In this document: piece by piece, positions 42,045-52,527 of the stretch
Layout: every line of letters begins with the position of its first letter
How positions within the stretch are numbered: position 1 is the stretch's first letter
Assembly (NCBI GenBank): GCA_910575585.1
Contig: CAJTGF010000009.1
Span: forward strand, 1-64,000
Direction of reading: 5' to 3'
Source of the DNA: Clostridiaceae bacterium
GTDB taxonomy: Bacteria > Bacillota > Clostridia > Lachnospirales > Lachnospiraceae
Length of the DNA: 64,000 nt
Notes under the pieces: generated by a model
What the model was told of the DNA's origin: nothing
The model's input: only the letters and a program-made list of their open reading frames with translations
Database searches by the model: none
Position numbers and translations under genes: made by a program

Positions 42045-42502
42045 TATTTAACTTCTTCTCTTTCTTTTGGAATATTTTCAATCCATACTGTTAAGTCTTC
42101 TTGCATTATTATTTGCAATTTACTGTTTATTATTTCAAAGTCTTTTCTTATATCACTGAATTTAACACTAAATTTGTATTCGCGTCTTAAAGCAAGTAAC
42201 TCTACTAAAGTTCTTGTCCTTTGCTCATATAAATTTTTATAGTTTAAAAAGCTCATAGCACCGTTTGCTACTAATAAAGCAGAACTAAGGACTAATGCTA
42301 CAATTTTAAACAACAACGTTATCTCTTCTATAAAAGAAATACCGACAGAAAAAGAAAGAGCAGCATTCATAATAACAGTAATCCAACATAAATTTATATA
42401 TTTCTTATGATATATTTTTCTTTTATTTGAAAAATCATCAATTAATTTGTCTAATTCTTTTTCAAATATTTCTTTTTCCAAGTCTAGTTTATTATCTGTC
42501 AT
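42044..42502 (-). CDS. SLATT-like two-helix membrane protein
   Basis: The protein has 152 residues. A coiled-coil-like N-terminal segment is followed by two membrane helices (about 38-60 and 66-90), the second containing L-S-S-A-L-L-V-A-N-G-A-M-S-F-L. A cytoplasmic helical tail follows, starting Y-E-Q-R-T-R-T-L-V-E-L-L-A-L-R-R-E-Y. This is the layout of SLATT domains, proposed pore-forming effectors of nucleotide-signal defence systems. The gene overlaps the methyltransferase gene by 11 bp and the PRTase-like gene by 1 bp. In this system it may be the membrane-damaging component. Confidence 0.75.
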   Translation of the reverse strand: MTDNKLDLEKEIFEKELDKLIDDFSNKRKIYHKKYINLCWITVIMNAALSFSVGISFIEEITLLFKIVALVLSSALLVANGAMSFLNYKNLYEQRTRTLVELLALRREYKFSVKFSDIRKDFEIINSKLQIIMQEDLTVWIENIPKEREEVK

Positions 42503-43634
42503 TCGTCATATCCTCTTCATCAAGAAATAGTGATTTAACATCATCTGCTGTAATATAAGATACTGAAACGCCCCTCTTTGGTATTTTAAGCCTGCCATTA
42601 TGATCACTGTTCTTTTTAAGAATATCTAACATCTTTTTCGTGATATCTTTCAAAATCAGCAAACAATCTGATATTGCTATATCATCCACTTCATTAATAC
42701 ACCAATAACCAGCAGCTTTCCCGATCCTATTTATTAATACATCACCCTTTTTTGCTTTGATAACATTCTTTTTGATTATAGTATTATCATAATATCGCTT
42801 AGATGGTTTCCATATTCCACACTTTAGGGTAGCACAATGGAATATCTCTTGCCCATCTTCTTTAAAACTATCGCTTGATATATTCCCGCGCATTATTTCT
42901 ATCTTGTTCTTTTTTGAAGATTTTCTTATGAACCACCAATCTCCATTTTCTATTTCTTTTCTGTCAATTTTTCTAATTTCATTAAATTTCCACTCATTCT
43001 CACAAATAGTGTTATAAAGAACAGTTTTATCACATTTTTTACCCTTTTGAAGAATAATAACAAAGGTATTGATTTCTCCTATCTCAAATGCTGTGGATGG
43101 TAACTTTACAATTTTTAAAACAGCATAATCCATTGCAATTTGACGCCGTATATTCTGAAAACTTACTCCTGCGACAAATGTATATGGTAATATAAACACC
43201 AAAATGCTTCCTTCATGTGCCAATAACATGTTTGCTTGCACTAGTTCACATTCATATCGTTTATTCAGCAACTTGGAATAGAATACTTCTGTCATTTCTC
43301 CTTCCAAATTATATTTTCTTTCATTTTCTGAAATATATCCAAATGGCGGATTTGACAAAATCAAATCATAAGTTCTATTTTTTCGAAATTCCTCCTTAGC
43401 AAACTCTCTTCCATCTATACTTTCAAATGTTGAACCGCAAAAACTATACACTCCTGATTTCCCCTCTATATCTATACCTGTAATGAGAGCTTTCGGATAT
43501 TTCTCTTTACCTGCTTGCAATAAATTCCATGAACCACAACATATATCTACTATAGACCCAACTTCTGTTTGAGGTATAATAGTGAGTATACTTCTTGCTA
43601 AATCAATTGGTGTATAATAGGCATATCTTTCCAT
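42492..43634 (-). CDS. N6-adenine DNA methyltransferase with C-terminal recognition-like region
   Basis: The protein has 380 residues. It has a Y-Y-T-P motif X (6-9), D-I-C-C-G-S-W-N-L-L motif I (D30, G34) and N-P-P-F motif IV (95-98), as in HsdM-like N6-adenine methylases. The C-terminal 120 residues (G-D-V-L-I-N-R-I-G-K-A-A-G-Y, I-S-D-C-L-L-I-L) resemble a single target-recognition half of type I S subunits. No restriction nuclease is nearby. It is the first gene of the operon, overlapping the next by 11 bp. It may mark self DNA for the other components. Confidence 0.8.
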   Translation of the reverse strand: MERYAYYTPIDLARSILTIIPQTEVGSIVDICCGSWNLLQAGKEKYPKALITGIDIEGKSGVYSFCGSTFESIDGREFAKEEFRKNRTYDLILSNPPFGYISENERKYNLEGEMTEVFYSKLLNKRYECELVQANMLLAHEGSILVFILPYTFVAGVSFQNIRRQIAMDYAVLKIVKLPSTAFEIGEINTFVIILQKGKKCDKTVLYNTICENEWKFNEIRKIDRKEIENGDWWFIRKSSKKNKIEIMRGNISSDSFKEDGQEIFHCATLKCGIWKPSKRYYDNTIIKKNVIKAKKGDVLINRIGKAAGYWCINEVDDIAISDCLLILKDITKKMLDILKKNSDHNGRLKIPKRGVSVSYITADDVKSLFLDEEDMTNDR

Positions 43635-43920
43635 ACTTTTCTCCGCTAAATATATAAAATAATTTTATCTTATTATTACGCTCTATACAGATTAGTTTTG
43701 TCTGTTCTGCATGTCCAATGGTAAACAAACTTCTTTAACATTTGATTTGTCAATCTTTCTCTACATGTTTGTTTCTGTGTATGCTTATATAATACTGATA
43801 ATGCCCATAATTCTACAACATAATCCAGACAGCAACGTTTCTGACGGACAACACTAAGTTTGATTATATCACATATTTTAATATAAAGAAACTCAATTTA
43901 ACCCGTAAGATACAAATCTC
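43635..43920. other. intergenic region upstream of the defence-like operon
   Basis: Holds the candidate promoter below and nothing else recognisable. It separates the AT-rich operon from the recombinase genes, where base composition changes abruptly. Confidence 0.4.
43863..43891 (-). promoter_or_regulatory. candidate promoter of the defence-like operon
   Basis: On the minus strand, TATAAT (43868-43863) follows TTTCTT (43891-43886) with a 17-bp spacer. The -10 is perfect and the -35 weak. It would leave a leader of about 220 nt before the methyltransferase start, long enough for regulation, though no structure was identified. Confidence 0.4.
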
Positions 43921-45486
43921 TCATAATCGGTAAAAATCCTCAAAATTCCACTCAATCCTCACGCTCCCATCTCCCAGGACCACCACCCGGCGGACAAACG
44001 TCTCCACCATCTCCCTTGTAAGGCTCTCGAAGGGCAAAAGCCTTTGTATCATCCTGCCCCCTTTTTCCTGTCCTTCCTCCTCCATCCTCGCCTCCCATAG
44101 TTCCTTTTCCAAGCTCTCCCTATCAGCCGCCAGCCTTTCCTCCTTCCCATCTAACCCCTTTTTCGCCTCAATAAACTGTTCTCTGCTAATCCCCCCATTT
44201 TTATACTCCTTATACTTCCCATGCCTCATCCCCTTAACCCTCATAATCTCTGTCTCACACCGACTCAGTTCTTGTTCCGCCTGCCTGATTTTTTCCGCCC
44301 TTTCCTCTTCCGTATGATCCGCTTCCCCCTTATCTTCCACTTCCCCGTATGCCTCCCCCAGCCGACCCAGCATACCTAAAACCGCTTCCTCCATATCTTT
44401 CTCCCGGATTGACTTACCATAGCAGCCATATCCTCCCGCCACTCTAGGCATTTGGCACCGATACCTGCCATGCTTTCCGGTAATCCTGTGATTACAGCTT
44501 CCGCAATATACTTTCCCCACAAAAACAGATATTTCCGATGTTCCCCTCTTCCCACATCCGGAATACTTCTTTCTCATCCCATTTACTTTCTCAAATACCT
44601 CCCTGGACACCAAAGGCTCATGATTATCCGGAACAACGATCCACTCGTCCCTCGGAACCGCCACATCCTTTCTGCTCCCGACGGAGGCCGGCTTTACCTT
44701 CCCATATACCGCATCCCCCACATACCTTTGATCCTTTAAGATACGGGATATGGCAGAGCAGCCCCAGACGCTCCTTTCCCCTGCCTGTTCCTTAAAAAAA
44801 TGCTCCCCTCTCTCTTTCCTCAAAGCAAGCGGACTGGGGATTCCTTCCTGGTTCAGTTTCCTGGCAATACGGGTTTTCGGAACCCCCTCCGCCGCCATTT
44901 CAAAAATCCTCCTGACTACCGGCCCTGTCTCGCTGTCAGCTTCAAGCTTCTTATCCTTAGACTTTTTATACCCATAGGGGGCAAACGCCGTAACAAACTG
45001 CCCCTGTCCGGCCTTCATCCTGCGCACGCTGACGATCTTCTCCGACAAGTCTTTACTGTACAGGTCATATACCAGATTCTTAAATGCCGTATCCATAAAT
45101 TCACCAGTTGTGCCGCATACCTTACTGTCATATCCGTCATTTACCGCTATAAACCGGATGCCAAGGAAGGGAAATACCTGTTCCAGATAATTGCCGACTT
45201 CAATATAATTTCTTCCGAACCTGGAAAGGTCTTTCACCAGGATACAAGATACGGCCCTTTGCTTTACCAACGCCAACAGGTTCTGCATCTGGGGACGTTC
45301 AAAATCGGTTCCGCTGTACCCATCGTCACAAAACTCCATCCATCTGTATCCCGCCAGTTCTTCCTGGCCTTCCACATAAGATTTCAGCAGTTCCCTCTGT
45401 ACGGATATACTATTGCTTTCATCCGAATTTCCATCCTTGTCCTCATCCGAAAGTCTCAGATACAAAGCGCCAATTTTCTCCGCCAT
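43921..45486 (-). CDS. large serine recombinase 1
   Basis: The protein has 521 residues. The resolvase domain has catalytic Ser13 in Y-L-R-L-S and the R-F-G-R-N-Y arginine region near residue 92. A recombinase domain (about 165-270) has Y-G-Y-K-K and R-Y-V-G. The zinc ribbon is C-G-S-C...C...C near 330-360, then a coiled coil. GGAGGT lies 5 bp before the ATG. It is the last of three tandem recombinase genes, its start lying inside the upstream one by 44 bp. One or more of the three presumably excises the element. Confidence 0.85.
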   Translation of the reverse strand: MAEKIGALYLRLSDEDKDGNSDESNSISVQRELLKSYVEGQEELAGYRWMEFCDDGYSGTDFERPQMQNLLALVKQRAVSCILVKDLSRFGRNYIEVGNYLEQVFPFLGIRFIAVNDGYDSKVCGTTGEFMDTAFKNLVYDLYSKDLSEKIVSVRRMKAGQGQFVTAFAPYGYKKSKDKKLEADSETGPVVRRIFEMAAEGVPKTRIARKLNQEGIPSPLALRKERGEHFFKEQAGERSVWGCSAISRILKDQRYVGDAVYGKVKPASVGSRKDVAVPRDEWIVVPDNHEPLVSREVFEKVNGMRKKYSGCGKRGTSEISVFVGKVYCGSCNHRITGKHGRYRCQMPRVAGGYGCYGKSIREKDMEEAVLGMLGRLGEAYGEVEDKGEADHTEEERAEKIRQAEQELSRCETEIMRVKGMRHGKYKEYKNGGISREQFIEAKKGLDGKEERLAADRESLEKELWEARMEEEGQEKGGRMIQRLLPFESLTREMVETFVRRVVVLGDGSVRIEWNFEDFYRL

Positions 45487-47197
45487 CCTCTACCTCCGTC
45501 CGTATCGTACCCATCTGGCCCCTGTTCCCATACCATTCCAGAACCTTTTCTGTTTTCTCAAACTCATCCATAAAAGGAAACATCACCTGTATCCTGTCCT
45601 CGTATAAAACAACCTGTTTAATCATTGCCTCACACATAGCGCTGGTGAAACAGTCAGAATCCTTAAACTTCAATAAATTTTCCATCCACCCCCTGTCAGT
45701 TTCCAAAACCTCTTCCGCCTCATTCATCCGCTGCCTTATCTCTTCCATCCTGCTTTCTGCCTGCTCACAGTCACTAATGTATTGATTCCTGGCAAACCGA
45801 TAATCCTGTTCCGACAAGAGGCCCTCCTTATAATCCTCATAAAGTTCCGTCCTTCTTTTGCGGAGATTTTTCTGTTCTTTTTCCAACCCCTGCAGTTTTA
45901 TTTCCCATTCGCTCAGGTATGAATCCGATTTCACTTCTTTTTCCACCCCGGCCAACACCTCCGCCATATCAGCCAGTACCTCCAACTCCTTTTTACACAC
46001 CCAAAATACGGCGTCCAGCAATTCCCTCTCCTCCACTGCCTTTGAGGGACAGCCATTCTCACTCATATACTTTCTGGTACAATAGAATGAATAATGGTTC
46101 AAGGTTCCGTCCTTATTAAAATAACCGCTGTCACGGTGTACCCCACTGCCGCACACTCCGCACTTTATCCGTCCGGCCAGTATGTTTTTCGTCCGTTTCT
46201 TATGCCGGTTAGCTTCTATCTGCTGATTCCGCCTCTCCTTGCTCCTGTCCATCAATTCCTGAACCTGATAAAAAATATCCTCTTCAATGATAGCTTCATG
46301 AGTACCAGGGATTAGATTCCACTGCTCCCTCGGGATAGATGCCTTTTCTTTCCCCTGATACAAAGCCCTGCCGCTTTTCCTCTCTACCATACAGCCAAGA
46401 TAACAAGGATTTTTTAATATCTCCGTTACGGAAGAACCCCGCCACAAGGAATCCGGCTTTCCATCCCCATGCCCCTCCTGAAAACGGATTTGAAACTGTG
46501 TAGGAACCTTTTTATCATTTAACTTCCGGGCAATGGCCACGGCTCCCATCCCTTCCAGTTTCCACTGAAAAATAAGCCGCACCACTTCGGCCCGCTCCCT
46601 ATGTACCACCAGCCGATACCTGTCCTGGGGATCACGCACATAGCCATAAGGCGGAATCTTTCCCATAAACCTTCCGCTTTTCTTCTTAACGTCCAAAGAA
46701 GTACATATCTTTTTTGAAATATCTTTCGCATAATTGTCATGAAGAATAGCCTTAAGAGGCACCAGCAGCCCATCCGCCGTTTTCCCATGCAGAGTGTCAA
46801 ACCCGTCATTTACCGATATAAACCTTACACCAAGGTACGGAAAAATCTTTTCCAGATAATTGCCTGTCTCCAGGTAATTCCTCCCAAACCGGGACAAGTC
46901 CTTCACTGCGATACAGTTGATCTTTCCTTTCCGCACCTCATCCATCAACGCCTGAAAGCCTGGACGCTCAAAATCCGTTCCCGCCTGCCCGTTATCCACC
47001 CATGTACTCACCAAATTCAGTTCCGGGCATTTTTCTATGTACTGCCGTACAATAAATATCTGATTTTCCAGAGAATCCCCCGTAGTCCCATTGTCCTCTA
47101 TGGAAAGACGGGCGTAGATTGCCGTATTATAAAAAATCTTTTTCTCCTCTGACACAATCGGTTCCGGCACGATACCTTTTCTGCTTTTCCTCGCCAT
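45443..47197 (-). CDS. large serine recombinase 2
   Basis: The protein has 584 residues. Catalytic Ser32 lies in Y-A-R-L-S, the D-L-S-R-F-G-R-N-Y-L segment is present, and P-P-Y-G-Y opens the recombinase domain. The zinc ribbon is C-G-V-C-G-S-G-V...Y-C-T-R-K-Y-M-S-E-N-G-C, followed by a long coiled coil. The ribosome site is GGAGG nine bases before the ATG. It overlaps the neighbours by 71 bp (upstream) and 44 bp (downstream). Confidence 0.85.
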   Translation of the reverse strand: MARKSRKGIVPEPIVSEEKKIFYNTAIYARLSIEDNGTTGDSLENQIFIVRQYIEKCPELNLVSTWVDNGQAGTDFERPGFQALMDEVRKGKINCIAVKDLSRFGRNYLETGNYLEKIFPYLGVRFISVNDGFDTLHGKTADGLLVPLKAILHDNYAKDISKKICTSLDVKKKSGRFMGKIPPYGYVRDPQDRYRLVVHRERAEVVRLIFQWKLEGMGAVAIARKLNDKKVPTQFQIRFQEGHGDGKPDSLWRGSSVTEILKNPCYLGCMVERKSGRALYQGKEKASIPREQWNLIPGTHEAIIEEDIFYQVQELMDRSKERRNQQIEANRHKKRTKNILAGRIKCGVCGSGVHRDSGYFNKDGTLNHYSFYCTRKYMSENGCPSKAVEERELLDAVFWVCKKELEVLADMAEVLAGVEKEVKSDSYLSEWEIKLQGLEKEQKNLRKRRTELYEDYKEGLLSEQDYRFARNQYISDCEQAESRMEEIRQRMNEAEEVLETDRGWMENLLKFKDSDCFTSAMCEAMIKQVVLYEDRIQVMFPFMDEFEKTEKVLEWYGNRGQMGTIRTEVEDGGENWRFVSETFG

Positions 47198-48920
47198 CTC
47201 GTCCCGCCTCCTTTGCCGCTGTCAGAAAAGAACGGATCGCTTCTTCATCCCTTTCCGACATCCGATTTTTATCCGAAGTTTCCCCCATAATCTCCTCCAG
47301 GCTTCTGACCGCAGCCGCAAATTCATTTTGATATCGGAAATGAATACGCACCACCCCGTGATCAAACACCAGTATTCTGTCAATGGTAAAAATGAGAAGG
47401 CTCCGGCTCAGTTCCTCCACATTGCCCGCTCTCTTAAAATGGTCAATCCAGTTGTTGCGGGAGGATTCCCCTTGTACAAGAGAATCAATTTCCTCTTCCA
47501 AAAGCCGGATGGCTTCCTCCATCTCCAGGCAGACCTTTTCATAATCCTCCTTCATTTCCATATAGTCTTTTTTCGTAAGGAGCCCTTCTTTATAATCCTC
47601 ATACAAGGAAAGCTTCAGCTTTTGAATGCGCAACAGTTCGTCTTTTCGCTTTTTAAGCTGCCCCTGCCTTTTTTGTACCTCATACTCCTGCAAAGGCAGT
47701 TCCTTAATTGCTTTTAACAGGTTCTCCAGAGAGCACACAAGAAAGACATGGATACGGATCATTTTAAGAACCACTTCCTTTAAGTCATTCTCCCTGATAC
47801 GGTGGCTGCTGCATACGGTTTTATCCTTTTTATTCCCGGAACACATATAGTATGTATATTCTTTTCCGCCTGTCCGCTGTTTTTTCCGCACCATGGCCTC
47901 ATTGCAGTCCCCGCAGTATAAAAGCCCTGCAAAGAGATACACTTCCTGCTCCTTCGGCGATGTCCTGGTGTCCCACAAAAGCAGCTTCTGGACAAGGGCA
48001 AAATCCTCCTTTGACACAATGGGCTCATGGGTATCCTCCACCCGTATCCAGTCCTCTTTTTCCACCTTGATCCGTTTCTTTACCTTATAATTTAATGTCT
48101 TCTCCTTCCCCTGAACCATAGTTCCCGTATAGATCTCATTCTTTAATACCCGTTCCACTGCCACCGCCGACCACTTTGCCTTGGGGTTAAGTTTAAAGGA
48201 TGTACTGTAACGCCAATTCAGCAAAGCCTTGTACTCCATGGGAGACGGAATCCCCCGCTCATTCAGATAATCCGCAATCCTTTTGTGGTTTTTTCCGGCA
48301 ATCTTCATGGCAAAAATATCCCGCACCACCGCTGCAGCCGTCTCATCAATGACTAAGTGCCCTTTGTCCTCCTTATCCCTGAAATATCCGAAAACAGGGA
48401 AGCTTCCGATATAATCCCCTTTCCTCTGCCTCACATCAATCTGGCTGCGCACCTTGATGGAAATATCCCGGCAGTAGGAATCATTCATCAGGTTGCGGAA
48501 CGGCAAAATCATATTGTCCGCCCTGCTTTCCGGGCGGGCGCTGTCATAGCCGTCATTGACCGCGATAAACCGGACTCCCAGGAACGGAAATATCTGCTGG
48601 ATATACCTTCCTGTCTCAATGTAGTTGCGGCCAAAACGGGACAAATCCTTCACCACAATACAGTTGATTTCCCCTGCCCTGACTTCCTCCAAAAGCTGCA
48701 TAATCCCGGGTCTGTCAAAATTAATGCCGCTATACCCGTCATCCACTCGTTCCCAACAAACCTGAATATCCGGTTTGTTCCGCAAAAACCCATAGATTAA
48801 TTCCCTCTGGTTGGTGATACTGTTGCTTTCCTGCTTATCTCCGTCTTCCTTTGACAGCCGGATGTAAATGGCCGCACGGTAAACAGCTTCTTCTCCCGCA
48901 ATCATTTTTTTATTTTGCAA
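47127..48920 (-). CDS. large serine recombinase 3
   Basis: The protein has 597 residues. It begins at a TTG preceded by AGGAGGT at eight bases. Catalytic Ser23 lies in Y-I-R-L-S, D-L-S-R-F-G-R-N-Y-I and F-P-V-F-G-Y are present, and the zinc ribbon is C-G-D-C-N-E-A-M...Y-M-C-S-G-N-K-K-D-K-T-V-C. It is the first gene of the three-recombinase array. Which of the three acts on the sigK sites cannot be told from sequence. Confidence 0.85.
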   Translation of the reverse strand: MQNKKMIAGEEAVYRAAIYIRLSKEDGDKQESNSITNQRELIYGFLRNKPDIQVCWERVDDGYSGINFDRPGIMQLLEEVRAGEINCIVVKDLSRFGRNYIETGRYIQQIFPFLGVRFIAVNDGYDSARPESRADNMILPFRNLMNDSYCRDISIKVRSQIDVRQRKGDYIGSFPVFGYFRDKEDKGHLVIDETAAAVVRDIFAMKIAGKNHKRIADYLNERGIPSPMEYKALLNWRYSTSFKLNPKAKWSAVAVERVLKNEIYTGTMVQGKEKTLNYKVKKRIKVEKEDWIRVEDTHEPIVSKEDFALVQKLLLWDTRTSPKEQEVYLFAGLLYCGDCNEAMVRKKQRTGGKEYTYYMCSGNKKDKTVCSSHRIRENDLKEVVLKMIRIHVFLVCSLENLLKAIKELPLQEYEVQKRQGQLKKRKDELLRIQKLKLSLYEDYKEGLLTKKDYMEMKEDYEKVCLEMEEAIRLLEEEIDSLVQGESSRNNWIDHFKRAGNVEELSRSLLIFTIDRILVFDHGVVRIHFRYQNEFAAAVRSLEEIMGETSDKNRMSERDEEAIRSFLTAAKEAGRDGEEKQKRYRAGTDCVRGEKDFL

Positions 48921-49066
48921 AATAAAAGACCTCCTAATGGTGTAATCCGTCAGAAAAACACATTAGAATGGCCTGATTTTCTTTATCACTATTTCTATTC
49001 GCCCTGTAGTTAGTTTACCATAAAATACAGGCTCTGTCCATAGATTTCTAATATGTTTCCTTTCCC

Positions 49067-49327
49067 TTACATCGTTTTAAAATACTGCTTCAGCCTGTCT
49101 GTCAGCGTCACGTCCGTATCGGCAAATACGGACTGCACCACCAGGTTTCCGCACCGGAACAGATATGGGTTTTTTATCTGCATAATAAAATCCGCAATCC
49201 GTTCTTCCTTCCCCAAATCCGGATCAATCCGTACATCTCGGATATCTGTCAGGGCCTCTCTATTAAGTGATTGAACATCCATTTGTTTTAGGTCTTCCCA
49301 TTTTGGTGATCCTTCCATATCAGTCAC
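49067..49327 (-). CDS. small protein of a recombinase-linked family (DUF6870-like)
   Basis: The protein has 86 residues. N-terminal D-W/E-L-K-Q-M-D-V-Q-S-L-N-R-E-A-L-T-D-I-R-D-V leads to I-A-D-F-I-M-Q-I-K-N-P-Y-L-F-R-C-G, a conserved pattern of small proteins found next to serine recombinases in clostridial elements. No function is known. It is acidic and cytoplasmic. It is co-oriented with and 146 bp upstream of recombinase 3. Confidence 0.65.
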   Translation of the reverse strand: MTDMEGSPKWEDLKQMDVQSLNREALTDIRDVRIDPDLGKEERIADFIMQIKNPYLFRCGNLVVQSVFADTDVTLTDRLKQYFKTM

Positions 49328-50067
49328 CTCCCGCTTCTCTCCTATAAATATGAAAATATCCGATTGTCCTATGATAATTATTGATCTGCCTGATACAAGA
49401 TTCTCATAAGTTCCTGTTGATTTTATTTTTGTGCCGTATTCTCAGGCAGCAAGATTGCCCTATTGCTCACCCCCGGCACGGGAATATTCAAGCCGCTTGA
49501 GGTTAGCCAATACCCCCGCTGCAAGCAATGGGACATTAAACTTGCAAGTTTGCGAAACATCAGGATTGTTGACCCTGCGGGCACCTGCCAAAGCCAAGCC
49601 AGTTAAACCAGTTTGACCTTGGCACATTGCCTTTGCAGGAATAAGCGCCACGATACCGACAGCAGGCAGCGGCAGATGACTAAGCTGCCTACGCCATGCC
49701 CACAGTATCCCCCTTTCACCCTGGGGTACGGGAATTTTGGTTCTTCACTTGCCGGCGGCTCATGGCGATTTTGGCATTACCAGTGCCAATACAGGCCCTT
49801 CGGGTTCCCGCTCGTGCCTTTGATGTCATCTTATTGACGGCCCGTGACAGAAAGCTGGCATCACCTCCTTATCCTGTCCGGTTCCGCAGGCAGTCATCGC
49901 GCCCGTGCCTGGGCCGCTTGCCGGTCTCCCGGCCCCGCCCGGCAGAAGAAACTTGAATACTGATTACTGATGAGCAGGTACATGCCCTGTTGTTTTTCAA
50001 GGTTCACAGGCAGGCATAAAAACCCCCTCATAAGGTTCGGTAACGAAAAACGGGTTTGAAAACCAAT
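49328..50067. other. 740-bp stretch without a convincing gene
   Basis: It is clearly more GC-rich than its flanks. Only short frames on both strands are open (for example 49431-49616, 49460-49651, 49613-49837), none with a good ribosome site or known motif. A T5CAAGGTTCACAGGCAGGC-type motif near 49995-50015 recurs in eroded form at the left window edge (about 50-78). This could be an untranslated conserved block of the ancestral conjugative element. Confidence 0.35.
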
Positions 50068-50515
50068 TTACTCAAAAAATTTTTTTAATTTTTTCAGTAT
50101 CTTCTTTTTCCGCTTGTGGATAAGCTGCCTGCGTAAGACGAAAGGCAGCGCTGATCTCCCGTTCTGACTTTTCCAGATAGAAAATTTTCTGAATCAGATC
50201 CAGTTCTTCATCCGTCAGGGTTTTCAAAGCTGTCTCCAGTGTTTCCATAAGCTGCGCCTTAATCATGATGTTGTCCAGCGACTCTCCCGGAGCAGCAAAA
50301 GCCCATTCTGCTTCCAGAAGCTGTTCATAAGAAGCCTCCCTTCCGGGAACATAGGTAACGGTCCGGTTCTTTTCATCCACCACAAACCGGCCTTTTTTCA
50401 GATGTTTCATGAAGTAGCGTTCCTTATCCTCCGCACGTTTGTATTCCCGGTAAACTTCCTCGCTGACCTGCACCGCCAGCCCCTCTATGAATAAATAAAA
50501 CTTTTTTTCTGACAC
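50068..50515 (-). pseudogene. sigma-70-like HTH protein of integrative elements, 3' frameshift
   Basis: It starts at a GTG with GGAGG eight bases upstream. It resembles the sigma-factor-like proteins of clostridial conjugative elements: L-T-D-E-E-L-D-L-I-Q-K-I-F-Y and S-E-R-E-I-S-A-A-F. After A-A the frame runs into a polar tail to 50072. Shifting one base gives I-H-K-R-K-K-K-I-L-K-K-L-K-K-F-F-E, the expected end of the HTH helix, to a TAA at 50068. A single base was lost near 50125. Confidence 0.65.
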
Positions 50516-50984
50516 TATGTTATCCTCCGAAATTCTGAAATGTTAATGGGTTTCAGAATCCCGAAGGCGGCGAGCGACACCGGGGAATTATGACAAAATC
50601 CTCCAAAAAACGACAAGAAAAAAGCCACATCCGACATATATCGGATGTGGCTGATAAAACAGGCTGCCCAAACAGCTTATGAAAAATATACAAAAAAATA
50701 AAAGCAGACACGACTACCTTTCCTTATGCCGCATCTCTTTCTATAAAGTAACGGCTTCGATACTATCTGAAACCGTTACATATTTATATTGTTTATCATA
50801 GCGTCATGCTACTTCAAACCAATTAATGATCTTGCAGTTCCAGCATTTCTAAAAATGTACATGGTTTAACTCATTTGTCACTATATCACTTTTTGTTAAA
50901 TATCAATTTTTCATATTTACTATCAGAAAATAAGCGCAAGTTCTCTGGAAAATTCATATCTATCCTCTGACAACAGATGTATTT
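50516..50984. other. intergenic region
   Basis: No gene is seen. It contains a strong hairpin at 50612-50652. A motif near 50538-50557 (GAAATGTTAATGGGTTTCAG) is repeated with one mismatch at 51001-51020. Confidence 0.35.
50612..50652 (-). terminator. intrinsic terminator
   Basis: A perfect 12-bp stem pairs AGCCACATCCGA (50623-50634) with TCGGATGTGGCT (50641-50652) around a 6-nt loop. On the minus strand it is followed by six T. It would stop transcripts arriving from the sugar operon before the sigma-like gene. Confidence 0.8.
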
Positions 50985-51024
50985 AAGGCTGAAACCCAAA
51001 GAAATATTAATGGGTTTCAGCCTT
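50985..51024 (-). terminator. hairpin after the GH1 gene
   Basis: A 14-bp stem pairs AAGGCTGAAACCCA (50985-50998) with TGGGTTTCAGCCTT (51011-51024), 67 bp past the GH1 stop. The following T-run is short, so it may be a weak terminator or an RNA-stability structure. Confidence 0.5.
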
Positions 51025-51090
51025 TGATAAAAGACGATAGCTAGTAAAGTCACCAACGGTGCCTTTTGATTCTAAATTATAAAATTCAAA

Positions 51091-52527
<1,437 letters not shown>

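Noticed and set aside
44800-45573. 257-codon plus-strand open frame
   Set aside because: Antisense to serine recombinase 1; recombinase genes often give long shadow frames.
45443-48920. Frameshift explanation for overlaps between recombinase genes
   Set aside because: Each of the three has its own start with a good ribosome site, its own catalytic serine and a full set of domains, so they are separate genes.
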